Below, piece after piece: positions 6,559 to 14,974 of a stretch of DNA of 26,226 bases; position 1 is the stretch's first letter; every line of letters starts with the position of its first letter. A program made the position numbers and the translations under genes. The DNA is from an uncultured Sphingobacteriales bacterium (GTDB lineage: Bacteria > Bacteroidota > Bacteroidia > Chitinophagales > Chitinophagaceae). The notes beneath the pieces are model-generated. The model was not told the origin of the DNA. It ran no database searches and saw only the letters and a program-made list of their open reading frames with translations. The DNA lies in NCBI GenBank assembly GCA_946887085.1, contig CAMPKG010000005.1:1-26226 (forward strand). The letters are read 5' to 3'.

Positions 6559-8406
6559 CTATTTATATAGCTCGAGACAGATATTGTCCATAAAAAGTTG
6601 TTGCTGCGCCAGGTTCCATACGTCGAGACTGATCTTGTCGCCTTCGCGAATATTATCAGGGATGCGTGAGAAAAATGAAACGTATCCCCACTGCCAGGTC
6701 TTCTGATGATCGAGCCGCATAGGACCTTTTTCGCCGTTGCCTATCTTGTTCTGTATCTTACATCCTCTCCACGAAATACTATTGTCGCCTCTGTTCACGG
6801 ATATGTAGAAGATATGTTTGCGGTAGCCTGCGTCGTCCGTATAAAAGAACTTTCCGCTGCACTTGAACCATTTGGCATCTTTAAAATCGGCCTTGCGGTA
6901 AATTGTATTAATGCCGTAAGGTTGGTAGGGCTCTTTACCCCAAAAATGATAAACATATTTACTGCCACGTCCCGTGTCAGGAACAAAATGCTCAGATAAA
7001 GAATCGTCGTAACGCTCACATTTGATGGTGGCTATTTTTCTTAGTTTATTCTCATCTGGCTGTATCTCTCCTATGTCATAAATTACCAGGTCGTCATAGT
7101 TCAGCTTGGTCCTGTACAGCATTTTGTAGTTGAAAGCGATATTCGATTCTTCGCTTATCAGCACACCCAGTGCTTGTTGTATACTGTATGAAATATTCAG
7201 GGAAATGAAGAATAATACAAGAACGGCAGCTGCTGTTTTGATCAGAATTCCCTTCCGTGCAATGTATGAAAGGAATGCGACTAACGGCAAGGCCAGCAAA
7301 GGATACATGTGTATCATCGGGCGCGAACCGAGCCCGTTAATATAGTTAGGCAGATACCAGGAGTAAATGATATAGACATATAATGGTACGATCAACAGGA
7401 TCGGCACTATCCACTGTCTGATCGTTTTATAACACAACAAACCGATAATTGAGAATATCATCAGTGGTGTGTATACCAGCCAGCCATTGTTAAAATGAAA
7501 CAATCCCTGTATGATCCTTGGGTCCTCCCAATGGAAAGCTTGCTCACCATAACTATATACAAAATATGAGCCCGTGAGCATTTTCCAGTATAGCAATTGT
7601 GGTATAACAGGAATGGCAAACACAACGGCCAGTAAAAATATCTTACCAATATGCTGCCGGATAAACCGCAATTTCTCTAACGCGGTCTCCTTATCATAAA
7701 CACCATAAAATAATGGTATTGCCATACAGATAACATCCGATGGGCGGGTGACGGTTATTAACCCACCTGCAAATCCAATCAAGAGAAAAAAGAACAATTT
7801 CGGCCGCTCGTGAACTTTTATAGTAAGCAACATTAGCAGGGCATACAAAAAGAAAACAGGCAAATGCGCCATGCCGCCCTGGTAAAGCGCGAACCAGAAA
7901 ATATTAGTACCGATGAACAACAGCAGTACCGTCAGCAATGAATGAAACTCGCTAAAATAGCGGCGCAAGACCGAGTAAATGATAACCAGACCGAGAAATG
8001 CGTAAATAAAGGAAGATAACTTGATAGCTGCCTCGTAGCTGGCAGAATAACCATTTGCAGGTTGACCTGCTATCTTCTCATAAACATGCGCAGCAAAAAA
8101 GAACGGCGCTTCCATTAAAGCCACGCCATAGGTATACTGGTTAATAACACCACTATCAGGCAGGCGCGTCATTTCATACCACATACCTTTTGCGTACCCC
8201 GCAGGCGCTTCGGGTATCCCTTTGTCTTCCGGCAATTTGTTTATCCGGTCAAGGTTATGGTAGATAGTAGCAGCGGGCAGGTACATATAATATCCCATAG
8301 CATCGCCATAGAAAATGCTGTTGATGTTGTGATACCGTTTCACGAAACCGAAAGAGATGGCACAAACAACCAGGATCAACAATATCCGGAATAACTTAAG
8401 ACGCAT
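6559..8406 (-). CDS. GT-C-like multi-span membrane protein, second of a paralogous pair
   Basis: 615 residues. A signal-anchor helix (5-22) is followed by an extracytoplasmic loop with D35-x3-YYxYLPA, then about ten further membrane spans up to roughly residue 405, and a C-terminal extracytoplasmic part of about 200 residues rich in beta strands. The Asp in the first loop and the overall layout recall GT-C glycosyltransferases of the PMT/ArnT type, which move sugars from polyprenyl-phosphate donors, but I cannot assign a specific family. It shares with its upstream neighbour the motifs NxYxxGxAxxxxPxF, TRPSD, NGWxxYxP, a Gly-Arg-P/A-Met element before a Tyr-Pro, and a closing MDNxxxE. It is the second gene of a two-gene operon, 22 bp after the first. 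Possible jobs are glycosylation of an envelope polymer or protein. Confidence 0.75.
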   Translation of the reverse strand: MRLKLFRILLILVVCAISFGFVKRYHNINSIFYGDAMGYYMYLPAATIYHNLDRINKLPEDKGIPEAPAGYAKGMWYEMTRLPDSGVINQYTYGVALMEAPFFFAAHVYEKIAGQPANGYSASYEAAIKLSSFIYAFLGLVIIYSVLRRYFSEFHSLLTVLLLFIGTNIFWFALYQGGMAHLPVFFLYALLMLLTIKVHERPKLFFFLLIGFAGGLITVTRPSDVICMAIPLFYGVYDKETALEKLRFIRQHIGKIFLLAVVFAIPVIPQLLYWKMLTGSYFVYSYGEQAFHWEDPRIIQGLFHFNNGWLVYTPLMIFSIIGLLCYKTIRQWIVPILLIVPLYVYIIYSWYLPNYINGLGSRPMIHMYPLLALPLVAFLSYIARKGILIKTAAAVLVLFFISLNISYSIQQALGVLISEESNIAFNYKMLYRTKLNYDDLVIYDIGEIQPDENKLRKIATIKCERYDDSLSEHFVPDTGRGSKYVYHFWGKEPYQPYGINTIYRKADFKDAKWFKCSGKFFYTDDAGYRKHIFYISVNRGDNSISWRGCKIQNKIGNGEKGPMRLDHQKTWQWGYVSFFSRIPDNIREGDKISLDVWNLAQQQLFMDNICLELYK

Positions 8407-8428
8407 AATCTGCTCTAAAATAAGGCCT

Positions 8429-10216
8429 TCATTCCTTAAAACCCCACACTTCGAGGTTATCCATCGTCACCCGGCTTTTGCTCTCAACATTCAGTAACAA
8501 TATTTGCAGGTTGTCGACGGGCGCATCGGGCATTTTCATATCAAGGTAAACGCGACCGGGTTCTTCCGGTTTAAGATACCTCGACACGCGCAGCATCGCT
8601 ATTTTTACTTCAGCGCCAGCTTTTTCCATCATCACCACAAACTGCGGTATCCTCCATGCCTCCCATTCATAGCCACATTTAAATGTAGCGGCTATCCTTA
8701 GCCATTCGTGCCCGGCAGGTACCGCCACTATATAAGAAGGAGTTCTTTCAATATTTTCGTCTACAAAAATCGATCTACTGCCCAAAAGCGGCTGGTCGGT
8801 CGCCTGTTGAAATAAAGTGTCATTCTCAAAATCGTTGAAATACAGCCGCGTCATCTGCTTTGGTGTGCCCTCAAATATTTCCTTGGTATCCTTCAGTTTA
8901 AATACGTCGTCAGGCACTTTGTACCGGAACAGCACCCTGCGGTAATAGGCCCTGGTCATCGCATCTCCTTCAAATATCCCGTTCGCGGTATGTGCATTGT
9001 AGGTCCACCAGATATTGACGTATGCAAGCACTATGATAAATGGCGACGCAATCCATGCCAGCCATTTTTTGTTGTAGATATAACTGATAATCTGTGCAAA
9101 GGGGAAAAGGATAACAGGATAGCTCTGCATCATTGCGCGACCACCATACCACCACACTTCCCAGGACGTGACTATATACAGGTTGAGCAAAAGGAAAAAA
9201 AGCACGGCCACTTTGTTCTTCCCTCGCATAACGAACAAAGGAATACCCAGGAATATCAGTATCAGTACGGGCGAATATGCAAACCAGCCATTGCGCGCGC
9301 TGAACATGTATTCATAGGTAAATGGTTTCAGCCAGGAGAACCCGATATGCTGGTAGCTGTATACAAGCGGCTGTCCCGTTACGTACAGCCAATAAGCAAT
9401 TTGTATAGACCCCACCAACATTGTACACGCTATAGCAACAGCCAGTTTCGATCTGTGCTCGTATAAGAGGGCAAATTTGTTTTTGATTGCCCTTACGGAT
9501 ATCCGTTCAAGACCCCAGAGCAGCGGTATCAGCACGCTGATCATCTCCGAAGGACGTATCAATATCATAATACCGCAGAGTAAACCGATACGGATGGCGT
9601 ATTTAAAGGAGGGTGCGTTATAAAAGCTGATCGTGTTCAGCAGCAGGAATACATATCCGCCAAACAGCCAGTTGTGCGTCAGGGGTGCGTCTATAGCGGA
9701 ATAATTGAGATAGTTAGTTCCAAACACCAGCAGCAACAACACAATAGCAACGGTTCTGTCTGAGAAAAATTTGAGGTAGAGTTTACGGAAATACCAGAGC
9801 GCGACAAATGCAAACAACAAGCTCCCCACTTGTATAGCAAACCGGTAGGGCAGCGAGAACCCATCTGCCGCGTAACCCAGCGGCTCCGCTAATAAATGGG
9901 CCACAGTAAACATCGGCAGGTACATAAAGGCCATGCCCGATGAATAGTTGTTCACCCGGTTGCCGCTTTCATGCACATAAGACTGTTCGAACCTCGGAGT
10001 GACCTCGTACTTGGCAATGATGCTGTCGCCGAATTTCTGCTGTTTAAGGTCTTTATAAATGAATGTAGCAGGCAGATACCAATAGTAACTGCTGACATCC
10101 CACCCGAAAGTGGATTCCCCGGCGGGATTTTTCCATTTGACGTGGAAGCCAAAGCAGGCATAAGCCATTATCGCCACGCACAGCGTATAGGCCCAAAGAG
10201 ACAAGGTTCGTTTCAT
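8429..10216 (-). CDS. GT-C-like multi-span membrane protein, first of a paralogous pair
   Basis: 595 residues from the ATG at 10216. An ATG at 10243 would add nine residues and sits at the predicted transcription start, so it remains possible. Layout: signal-anchor helix (about 6-24), first extracytoplasmic loop with D40-x3-YYxYLPA, about ten further membrane spans through residue ~410, then a C-terminal extracytoplasmic region of about 180 residues that looks like a jelly-roll sandwich and ends in an MDNLEVWG stretch. Conserved with the downstream paralogue are LIRPSE/TRPSD, RNGWFAYSP/NNGWLVYTP and YGGRAMMQSYP/GSRPMIHMYP. The architecture is that of GT-C glycosyltransferases; donor and acceptor are unknown. 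A near-consensus -7 sequence (TACATTTTG) precedes it. No sugar-nucleotide or polymer-export genes are close by, so the pathway cannot be read from context. Confidence 0.75.
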   Translation of the reverse strand: MKRTLSLWAYTLCVAIMAYACFGFHVKWKNPAGESTFGWDVSSYYWYLPATFIYKDLKQQKFGDSIIAKYEVTPRFEQSYVHESGNRVNNYSSGMAFMYLPMFTVAHLLAEPLGYAADGFSLPYRFAIQVGSLLFAFVALWYFRKLYLKFFSDRTVAIVLLLLVFGTNYLNYSAIDAPLTHNWLFGGYVFLLLNTISFYNAPSFKYAIRIGLLCGIMILIRPSEMISVLIPLLWGLERISVRAIKNKFALLYEHRSKLAVAIACTMLVGSIQIAYWLYVTGQPLVYSYQHIGFSWLKPFTYEYMFSARNGWFAYSPVLILIFLGIPLFVMRGKNKVAVLFFLLLNLYIVTSWEVWWYGGRAMMQSYPVILFPFAQIISYIYNKKWLAWIASPFIIVLAYVNIWWTYNAHTANGIFEGDAMTRAYYRRVLFRYKVPDDVFKLKDTKEIFEGTPKQMTRLYFNDFENDTLFQQATDQPLLGSRSIFVDENIERTPSYIVAVPAGHEWLRIAATFKCGYEWEAWRIPQFVVMMEKAGAEVKIAMLRVSRYLKPEEPGRVYLDMKMPDAPVDNLQILLLNVESKSRVTMDNLEVWGFKE

Positions 10217-10250
10217 TAGTCGGGGGATAAGGGGTACATGCATGAAAACT

Positions 10251-10259
10251 GCAAAATGT
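10251..10259 (-). promoter_or_regulatory. near-consensus -7 element (TACATTTTG) of the GT-C operon
   Basis: This differs from TAnnTTTG by one extra T. It ends 7 nt before the ATG at 10243 and 34 nt before the preferred ATG at 10216. Confidence 0.35.
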
Positions 10260-10302
10260 ATTCCTGAATTATACTTACAGTTAAAAATGACAATTCAAAT
10301 AC

Positions 10303-10338
10303 AAAACGAAAACGGCCGCTCCCCGAGCAGCCGTTTTT
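10303..10338 (-). terminator. rho-independent terminator after lpdA
   Basis: AAAACGGC (10309-10316) pairs with GCCGTTTT (10330-10337). After one C/A mismatch an inner GCT/AGC stem continues. The minus strand then reads a T-rich tail. A T-run on the plus strand (10334-10338) could make it bidirectional. It lies 18 nt past the lpdA stop. Confidence 0.8.
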
Positions 10339-10355
10339 ATAATTTACAAAGTCAA

Positions 10356-11762
10356 CTAGATATGTATTGCCTCGCCCAGCGCCACTTCGATAGCATCTTT
10401 CACCGCTTCGCTCATGGTCGGGTGCGGGAAGATGGTATCCAGCTGCTCCTGCCAGGTAGTTTCCAGCTTGCGTGCCGTTACGGTTTCAGCAATGATCTCG
10501 GTAACGTTCGCACCTATCATATGTGTACCCAGCCACTCGCCATATTTAGCATCAAATACTACTTTCACGAAACCTTCGTTAGCGCCTGCGGCACTTGCTT
10601 TACCAGATGCTGAGAACGGGAATTTACCAACCTTCACTTCGTAGCCCGCTTCCTTAGCCTGCTTTTCGGTCATACCTACTGATGCGATCTCAGGCGAGCA
10701 ATAAGTACAGCCCGGTACGTTGCCATAATCCAGCGGCTCGGGGTTGTGGTGGTATTTGCCATCTTTATGTGCAATAGCTTCTATGCAGATAACGGCTTCT
10801 TTCATACCCACGTGCGCCAATGCCTGGCCGGGGGTGATATCACCGATAGCGTAGATGCCGTCCACGTTTGTTTTGTAGTATTTATCTACGGTTACTTTTC
10901 CTTTGTCACTGGCAACGCCTGCTGCTTCAAGGCCTATGTTCTCGATGTTAGAAGAGATACCAACAGCGCTCAACACCACATCAGCTTCCAGCACCACTTC
11001 GCCGCTCTGTGTCTTAACTGTTGCCTTAGCGGTTTTGCCTGAAACATCTACTTTCTCCACCGAAGCGTTGGTCATGATCTCAATGCCCTTCTTCTTATAG
11101 ATCTTCTCCAGCTCTTTCGATACATCCTCATCCTCTACCGGCACGATGCGCGGCATGAACTCAACGATGGTAACTTTTGTGCCTATGCTGTGGTAGAAAT
11201 AAGCGAATTCAACACCTATCGAACCCGAACCTACAACGATCATCGTTTTAGGTTGCGTAGGTAGGTTCATTGCCTCTCGGTAGCCGATAACCTTCTTTCC
11301 ATCTATTGGCAGGTTAGGCAGCTGTCGCGAACGTGCGCCTGTAGCCAGTATCACGTGCTTAGCGGTATGTACTGTTGCTTTACCGTCCGTACCCGTTACT
11401 TCCACTTCCTTTTTTGCAGTCAGTTTGCCCATACCTATCAGCACCTCTATCTTGTTCTTCTTCATGAGAAACTGGATGCCTTTGCTCATCTTATCGGCAA
11501 CGCCGCGACTGCGTTTGATGATAGCAGGAAAATCTGCTTTAAAGTCGCCAACGGTCACACCATAGTTCTGCGCATGGCTGACATATTCAAAAACCTGTGC
11601 TGATTTCAATAATGCTTTGGTAGGGATGCATCCCCAGTTAAGACAAATACCCCCCAGGCTCTCACGCTCCACTATTGCTGTCTTATAACCTAATTGTGCT
11701 GCACGGATCGCGGCCACATAACCTGCAGGCCCGCTTCCTACTACGATCACATCGTATGCCAT
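10356..11762 (-). CDS. lpdA: dihydrolipoyl dehydrogenase (E3)
   Basis: 468 residues, the normal E3 length. It reoxidises dihydrolipoamide in the pyruvate, 2-oxoglutarate, branched-chain oxo-acid or glycine-cleavage complexes, passing electrons through FAD and a disulfide to NAD+. Visible features: FAD-binding GSGPAG (9-14), redox-active C40 and C45 in GGICLNWGCIPTKALL, an NAD-binding GSGSIGVEFA stretch near 180, the second FAD motif YAIGDITPG near 310, and the C-terminal HPTMSEAV with H447 and E452 of the active-site dyad. All catalytic residues are present. It has its own promoter element and terminator, so it is not cotranscribed with an E1 or E2 gene here and probably serves several complexes. 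A lipB gene lies 4 kb away in a separate unit. Confidence 0.97.
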   Translation of the reverse strand: MAYDVIVVGSGPAGYVAAIRAAQLGYKTAIVERESLGGICLNWGCIPTKALLKSAQVFEYVSHAQNYGVTVGDFKADFPAIIKRSRGVADKMSKGIQFLMKKNKIEVLIGMGKLTAKKEVEVTGTDGKATVHTAKHVILATGARSRQLPNLPIDGKKVIGYREAMNLPTQPKTMIVVGSGSIGVEFAYFYHSIGTKVTIVEFMPRIVPVEDEDVSKELEKIYKKKGIEIMTNASVEKVDVSGKTAKATVKTQSGEVVLEADVVLSAVGISSNIENIGLEAAGVASDKGKVTVDKYYKTNVDGIYAIGDITPGQALAHVGMKEAVICIEAIAHKDGKYHHNPEPLDYGNVPGCTYCSPEIASVGMTEKQAKEAGYEVKVGKFPFSASGKASAAGANEGFVKVVFDAKYGEWLGTHMIGANVTEIIAETVTARKLETTWQEQLDTIFPHPTMSEAVKDAIEVALGEAIHI

Positions 11763-11803
11763 AAAGTGGAAGAAATTTTAATAAGTTAACGGTTAAAACC
11801 GCA

Positions 11804-11811
11804 CAAATGTA
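11804..11811 (-). promoter_or_regulatory. -7 promoter element (TACATTTG) of lpdA
   Basis: An exact TAnnTTTG on the minus strand, 41 nt before the lpdA ATG. The predicted leader of about 35 nt is longer than for most other genes in the window. Confidence 0.55.
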
Positions 11812-11871
11812 GCCATTTTTTCGACTTTTGGACAGCGCTGCTGCCGGGGCTGAAAACCAAGGCATAAACAC

Positions 11872-11904
11872 AAAAAAATACAGGCGCCCTCTATGGAACG
11901 CCTG
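11872..11904 (-). terminator. terminator of the small membrane-protein gene
   Basis: CAGGCG (11881-11886) pairs with CGCCTG (11899-11904) around a 12-nt loop. On the minus strand it is followed by TA and then seven T (complement of 11872-11878). It lies 61 nt past the stop at 11965. Confidence 0.75.
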
Positions 11905-11964
11905 TTGGGTGCAAGGTTATTTTCAGTTCAGATTTTCGTCCGAACATATATATCCTTGCAAAGC

Positions 11965-12279
11965 TTATGACAAGCCATGGCCGAGATGGCCATCAGATTC
12001 TACCTTACGACGGTGTGGCTTGTGATGCCCGCGGTACGCGGGACCAAAGCTTTTTACAGTACCGTTATCTTCTGCCGGTTGCTGACGCTTGCTCATTATG
12101 TATTTAAACAAGCGATAACCGGGATAAGCCAACGCACCCACGCCGAGCGCCACCAGGCCCACAATACCCCATGTTCTGTTAATGCCGCTGAATATATTTC
12201 TGTTGCGGCCTATGCCAAAACGGCTAAGGCCCAAACTGCTCAGGTCAATGTTCTTCAAGTTCATCAGATTCGTATTCAT
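11965..12279 (-). CDS. small single-span membrane protein, unknown function
   Basis: 104 residues. GAAGG lies just upstream of the ATG at 12279, one of the few Shine-Dalgarno-like sequences in the window. The N-terminal 35 residues are polar with several Arg. One membrane helix is visible at about residues 38-56, followed by a basic cytoplasmic-type tail with a His/Arg-rich cluster (YRGHHKPHRRK, about 82-92) and a Gly-His ending. I do not recognise the family. It is flanked by its own terminator on the left and by the permease terminator on the right, so it appears to be a stand-alone gene. No promoter element matching the -7 consensus is seen. It could be a stress-related or envelope-associated small protein, but nothing in the sequence proves it. 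Confidence 0.65.
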   Translation of the reverse strand: MNTNLMNLKNIDLSSLGLSRFGIGRNRNIFSGINRTWGIVGLVALGVGALAYPGYRLFKYIMSKRQQPAEDNGTVKSFGPAYRGHHKPHRRKVESDGHLGHGLS

Positions 12280-12338
12280 AACCTTCGTTTTATTCTTCTA
12301 CCTAGGCTAAAAATCCGCGCCAGAAGCAGCTTTAAAAT

Positions 12339-12370
12339 GTTAAAGCCCCGCTGTTGAGCGAGGCTTTAAC
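12339..12370 (-). terminator. terminator-like hairpin after the permease gene
   Basis: GTTAAAGCC (12339-12347) pairs with GGCTTTAAC (12362-12370). After one C/A mismatch an inner CGCT/AGCG stem closes on a 4-nt loop. The minus-strand tail is only moderately T-rich (ATTTTAAA). It lies 19 nt past the permease stop. Confidence 0.7.
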
Positions 12371-12389
12371 TATGCTTTTATTCCAAATA

Positions 12390-14036
12390 TTAAGCTGTCC
12401 GTTTTCCTTTCCTGGTGGTGGCAAAGTAAAGCAGGATATGCAATACCGCAAAGCCGATCGAGAAGCCGAACATTGCGGTGTCATCAGTTTCAGAAAGTGA
12501 TCTGTGCAGGAACGCCACAGCTATTAATACTATCGTCATTCCAAGGCCGGTGTACGAAACAGTTTTGTAACTCTTTTGTGTGAACATGCCCTGGTTGAGC
12601 TTACTATTTCTCATTCCATAGAAAAGGTAAAGGTCGAACCCGACCATCATCCATACGATCAATCGTATCCAGGTATCCAGCGGCAGGAACACCATCATGA
12701 ACAAACAGGTGGCGATACCAAGGATCGGCACCAGCGGCACCAGCGGCGTACGGAATGCTCGCGGTGCATCCGGCATTTTGTTGCGCATCACGATAACACC
12801 GATACAAACCAGGATGAAAGCGAATAGTGTTCCGATACTGGTCATCTCACCAACGATATTGGCTGGGACAAAGGCCGCAAATACACTTACAAACAACATG
12901 AACAAAAAGTTGTTCTTAGCCGGTGTGCGGAATTTGGAATGCACATCAGAGAACACTTTTGGTATCAGCCCATCGCGGCTCATGGAGAAGAACACGCGCG
13001 ACTGGCCCATCAGCATGACCATGATCACCGATGCATAGCCTGCAAGGATGGCAATGATGATCGCTTTATTTAACCAGGGATAGTCAGGCACCATCACACC
13101 ATCGGCGCCTACTTTGCCCATATTGTCAATAGCGACGGCGACAGGAGCGATACCATCTTTGCCCGCGAAGCTGGTATAACTTGTAACACCGGTCATGACG
13201 TGGGCAAACAGGATGTAGAGAACAGTGCAGATAGCCAGCGATAACAGAATCCCCTTTGGCATATCTTTCTTTGGATTCTTCGCTTCCTGCGCCGCAGTGG
13301 ACACCGCATCGAAACCTATATAGGCAAAGAATACAATGGCCGCGGCACGGATGATACCGCTGAAACCAAAATCGCCAAACGTACCGGTGTTAGCAGGGAT
13401 ATAAGGATCGTAATTCTCGGGGCGGATATACTGCCAGCCAAGTGCGATAAATATCAATACAACAGATACTTTCAGCGCCACTATCAGGTTATTGACAAAA
13501 GCAGATTCGCGGGTGCCACGTATCAGGAGCAATGACATCACGATCACGATGAAAACAGCCGGCAGGTTGATGATACCACCTTCTGCCGGCGAGGATGTCA
13601 GTGCCGGATTGATATGTATATCGTAGTACTCAAGAAACTTAACCAGGTAACGCGACCAGCTGATAGATACCGTAGCGGAACCCACGGCATATTCCAGGAC
13701 CAGGTCCCAGCCGATGATCCAGGCAATGAACTCGCCCATTGTCGCAAACGAATAGGTATACGCACTGCCTGCAATGGGTATCATCGATGCAAACTCCGCG
13801 TAGCACAGCCCGGCAAACGCACAACCCAATGCCGCAACTATAAAGGACAATGTGATGGCAGGACCAGCGTGGTTGGCAGCGGCCATACCTGTGATGGAGA
13901 ATAACCCCGCCCCGATGATAGCACCGATGCCCAATGCCACCAGCGCATTTGCCGACAAGGTCTTTTTAAGCCCTTTCTCCGACTCTGAGGCCTCATCGAG
14001 CAGCAGATTTAAAGGTTTCCTGATAAATAATCCCAT
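12390..14036 (-). CDS. APC-superfamily amino acid permease
   Basis: 548 residues from the ATG at 14036. The frame is open 43 codons further, but the start at 14036 has a promoter element at the right distance and gives the usual N-terminus of the family. It is an inner-membrane amino acid/H+ or exchange transporter of the cationic amino acid transporter-like (CAT/YfnA) branch. The first helix holds the broken-helix substrate motif GIGAIIGAGLFSITG (residues 34-48), and ANHAGPAITLSF follows in helix 2. In all, 12-14 hydrophobic segments are visible, with a loop carrying the FFAYIGFDAVSTAAQEAKNP consensus of the family near 250. The substrate cannot be fixed from sequence. It is a single-gene unit, divergent from the secreted T9SS-like protein. 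Confidence 0.9.
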   Translation of the reverse strand: MGLFIRKPLNLLLDEASESEKGLKKTLSANALVALGIGAIIGAGLFSITGMAAANHAGPAITLSFIVAALGCAFAGLCYAEFASMIPIAGSAYTYSFATMGEFIAWIIGWDLVLEYAVGSATVSISWSRYLVKFLEYYDIHINPALTSSPAEGGIINLPAVFIVIVMSLLLIRGTRESAFVNNLIVALKVSVVLIFIALGWQYIRPENYDPYIPANTGTFGDFGFSGIIRAAAIVFFAYIGFDAVSTAAQEAKNPKKDMPKGILLSLAICTVLYILFAHVMTGVTSYTSFAGKDGIAPVAVAIDNMGKVGADGVMVPDYPWLNKAIIIAILAGYASVIMVMLMGQSRVFFSMSRDGLIPKVFSDVHSKFRTPAKNNFLFMLFVSVFAAFVPANIVGEMTSIGTLFAFILVCIGVIVMRNKMPDAPRAFRTPLVPLVPILGIATCLFMMVFLPLDTWIRLIVWMMVGFDLYLFYGMRNSKLNQGMFTQKSYKTVSYTGLGMTIVLIAVAFLHRSLSETDDTAMFGFSIGFAVLHILLYFATTRKGKRTA

Positions 14037-14056
14037 AAAACTATTTAGATATGAGC

Positions 14057-14064
14057 CAAACCTA
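14057..14064 (-). promoter_or_regulatory. -7 promoter element (TAGGTTTG) of the permease gene
   Basis: An exact TAnnTTTG on the minus strand, 20 nt before the permease ATG at 14036. This placement supports that start over the longer reading to 14165. Confidence 0.55.
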
Positions 14065-14156
14065 AAGATAAAATGCGGGTTCTGCAAGTTGACCGCCTCT
14101 GCCGTGGATATTGGGTGGAGAATTGTTAGGGAAAAGAAAATGTTGCGCTGATGGTT

Positions 14157-14186
14157 TTTGCACAACTGATTTTTAGAATAGTTTTG
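14157..14186 (+). promoter_or_regulatory. complete -33/-7 promoter, 5 nt before the ATG
   Basis: TTTG (14157-14160), an 18-nt spacer, and TAGTTTTG (14179-14186) fit the known Bacteroidota promoter layout in full. The ATG at 14192 follows after 5 nt, so the transcript should begin at or within a base or two of the start codon. Confidence 0.65.
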
Positions 14187-14191
14187 CGCAC

Positions 14192-14974
14192 ATGCTCCAT
14201 AAAAAAAGCTGTTTATTGCTGCTGGTACTTTTCGTAAGCGCCACGCAGTTATTGAAAGCGCAACCCGTTCTTCCCGATATAGTAGGCGCCACTGATAAAG
14301 GTATCAACGTGCTCAGCTGGACAAGCCAGTACGATGGCATCAAATCCATCGCTGTGCAGCGTTCATCTGACAGCGTGTACAATTTCGCCACAATTGGTTA
14401 TGTAAAGAACCTGAAAAAAGGTACGCAGGCATTCATTGATGGCCACCCTGTGCCCGGTAATAACTGGTACCGTCTCTACATCAACTTCAATTCAGACCTT
14501 ACCTGGTATAGTAACCGCTTCAAAATATTCGTGGATAGCGCTGCCATTCTCGCCAAGGGAGTAATACCGCCTAACGACTCGCTGCAAAAGCTGGCGTCGA
14601 GGATCAAAGTGGACACCAGTGGCAGCGTCAACGCACCCGGCAAACCAGTGGACACATTGCAGACAACCATCAATAAAATTCGTCTCAGCATCCCTGAACC
14701 AGGCGAGATCGATGCTTATACTTACATCAAGTCGCAATACGTCTTTACCAATCCTTTTACAGGCCATATCACGATGGAAATACCTGATGTAAAAAAGCAC
14801 CACTACTCTATCATCTTCTACGATATGAAGAACAAACGGGTGCTGGAAGTGCCCCGCATCACAGAATCACCGGTGATCATCGACAAGCGTAATTTTCAGA
14901 AAAAAGGATTGTTCAAATTCGACCTCTTCAAAGGTGATGAGAAGCTGGAGGGTGGCCATATAACCATCTACTAA
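14192..14974 (+). CDS. secreted protein with FN3-like region and T9SS-like C-terminal domain
   Basis: 260 residues. A signal peptide (1-23, ending LLKAQ) starts the protein. Residues 37-117 resemble an FN3-type sandwich as found in Bacteroidota cell-surface proteins: INVLSWTS, then AVQRSSDSVYNFATIGYV and WYRLYINF. A Thr/Ser/Pro linker follows. The last 75 residues (186-260) resemble a type A sorting domain of the type IX secretion system: TNPFTG at the start, a central YSIIFYDMKNKRV strand pair (compare 'iydllGkkv'), and a closing KKGLFKFDLFKGDEKLEGGHITIY-like pattern of kG-[YF], strand, turn, strand. The final lysine-rich KIV ending is absent, so sorting competence is uncertain. The stop codon overlaps the stop of the convergent gene. 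Confidence 0.75.
   Translation: MLHKKSCLLLLVLFVSATQLLKAQPVLPDIVGATDKGINVLSWTSQYDGIKSIAVQRSSDSVYNFATIGYVKNLKKGTQAFIDGHPVPGNNWYRLYINFNSDLTWYSNRFKIFVDSAAILAKGVIPPNDSLQKLASRIKVDTSGSVNAPGKPVDTLQTTINKIRLSIPEPGEIDAYTYIKSQYVFTNPFTGHITMEIPDVKKHHYSIIFYDMKNKRVLEVPRITESPVIIDKRNFQKKGLFKFDLFKGDEKLEGGHITIY

Noticed and set aside
8990..9466. 158-codon plus-strand open frame inside the GT-C-like gene
   Set aside because: Lies wholly antisense to a well-supported membrane protein, with no signal, motif or promoter of its own.
12028..12042. CCCGCG-GTA-CGCGGG palindrome
   Set aside because: Falls inside the coding sequence of the small membrane protein, with no T-run, and is explained by its codons.
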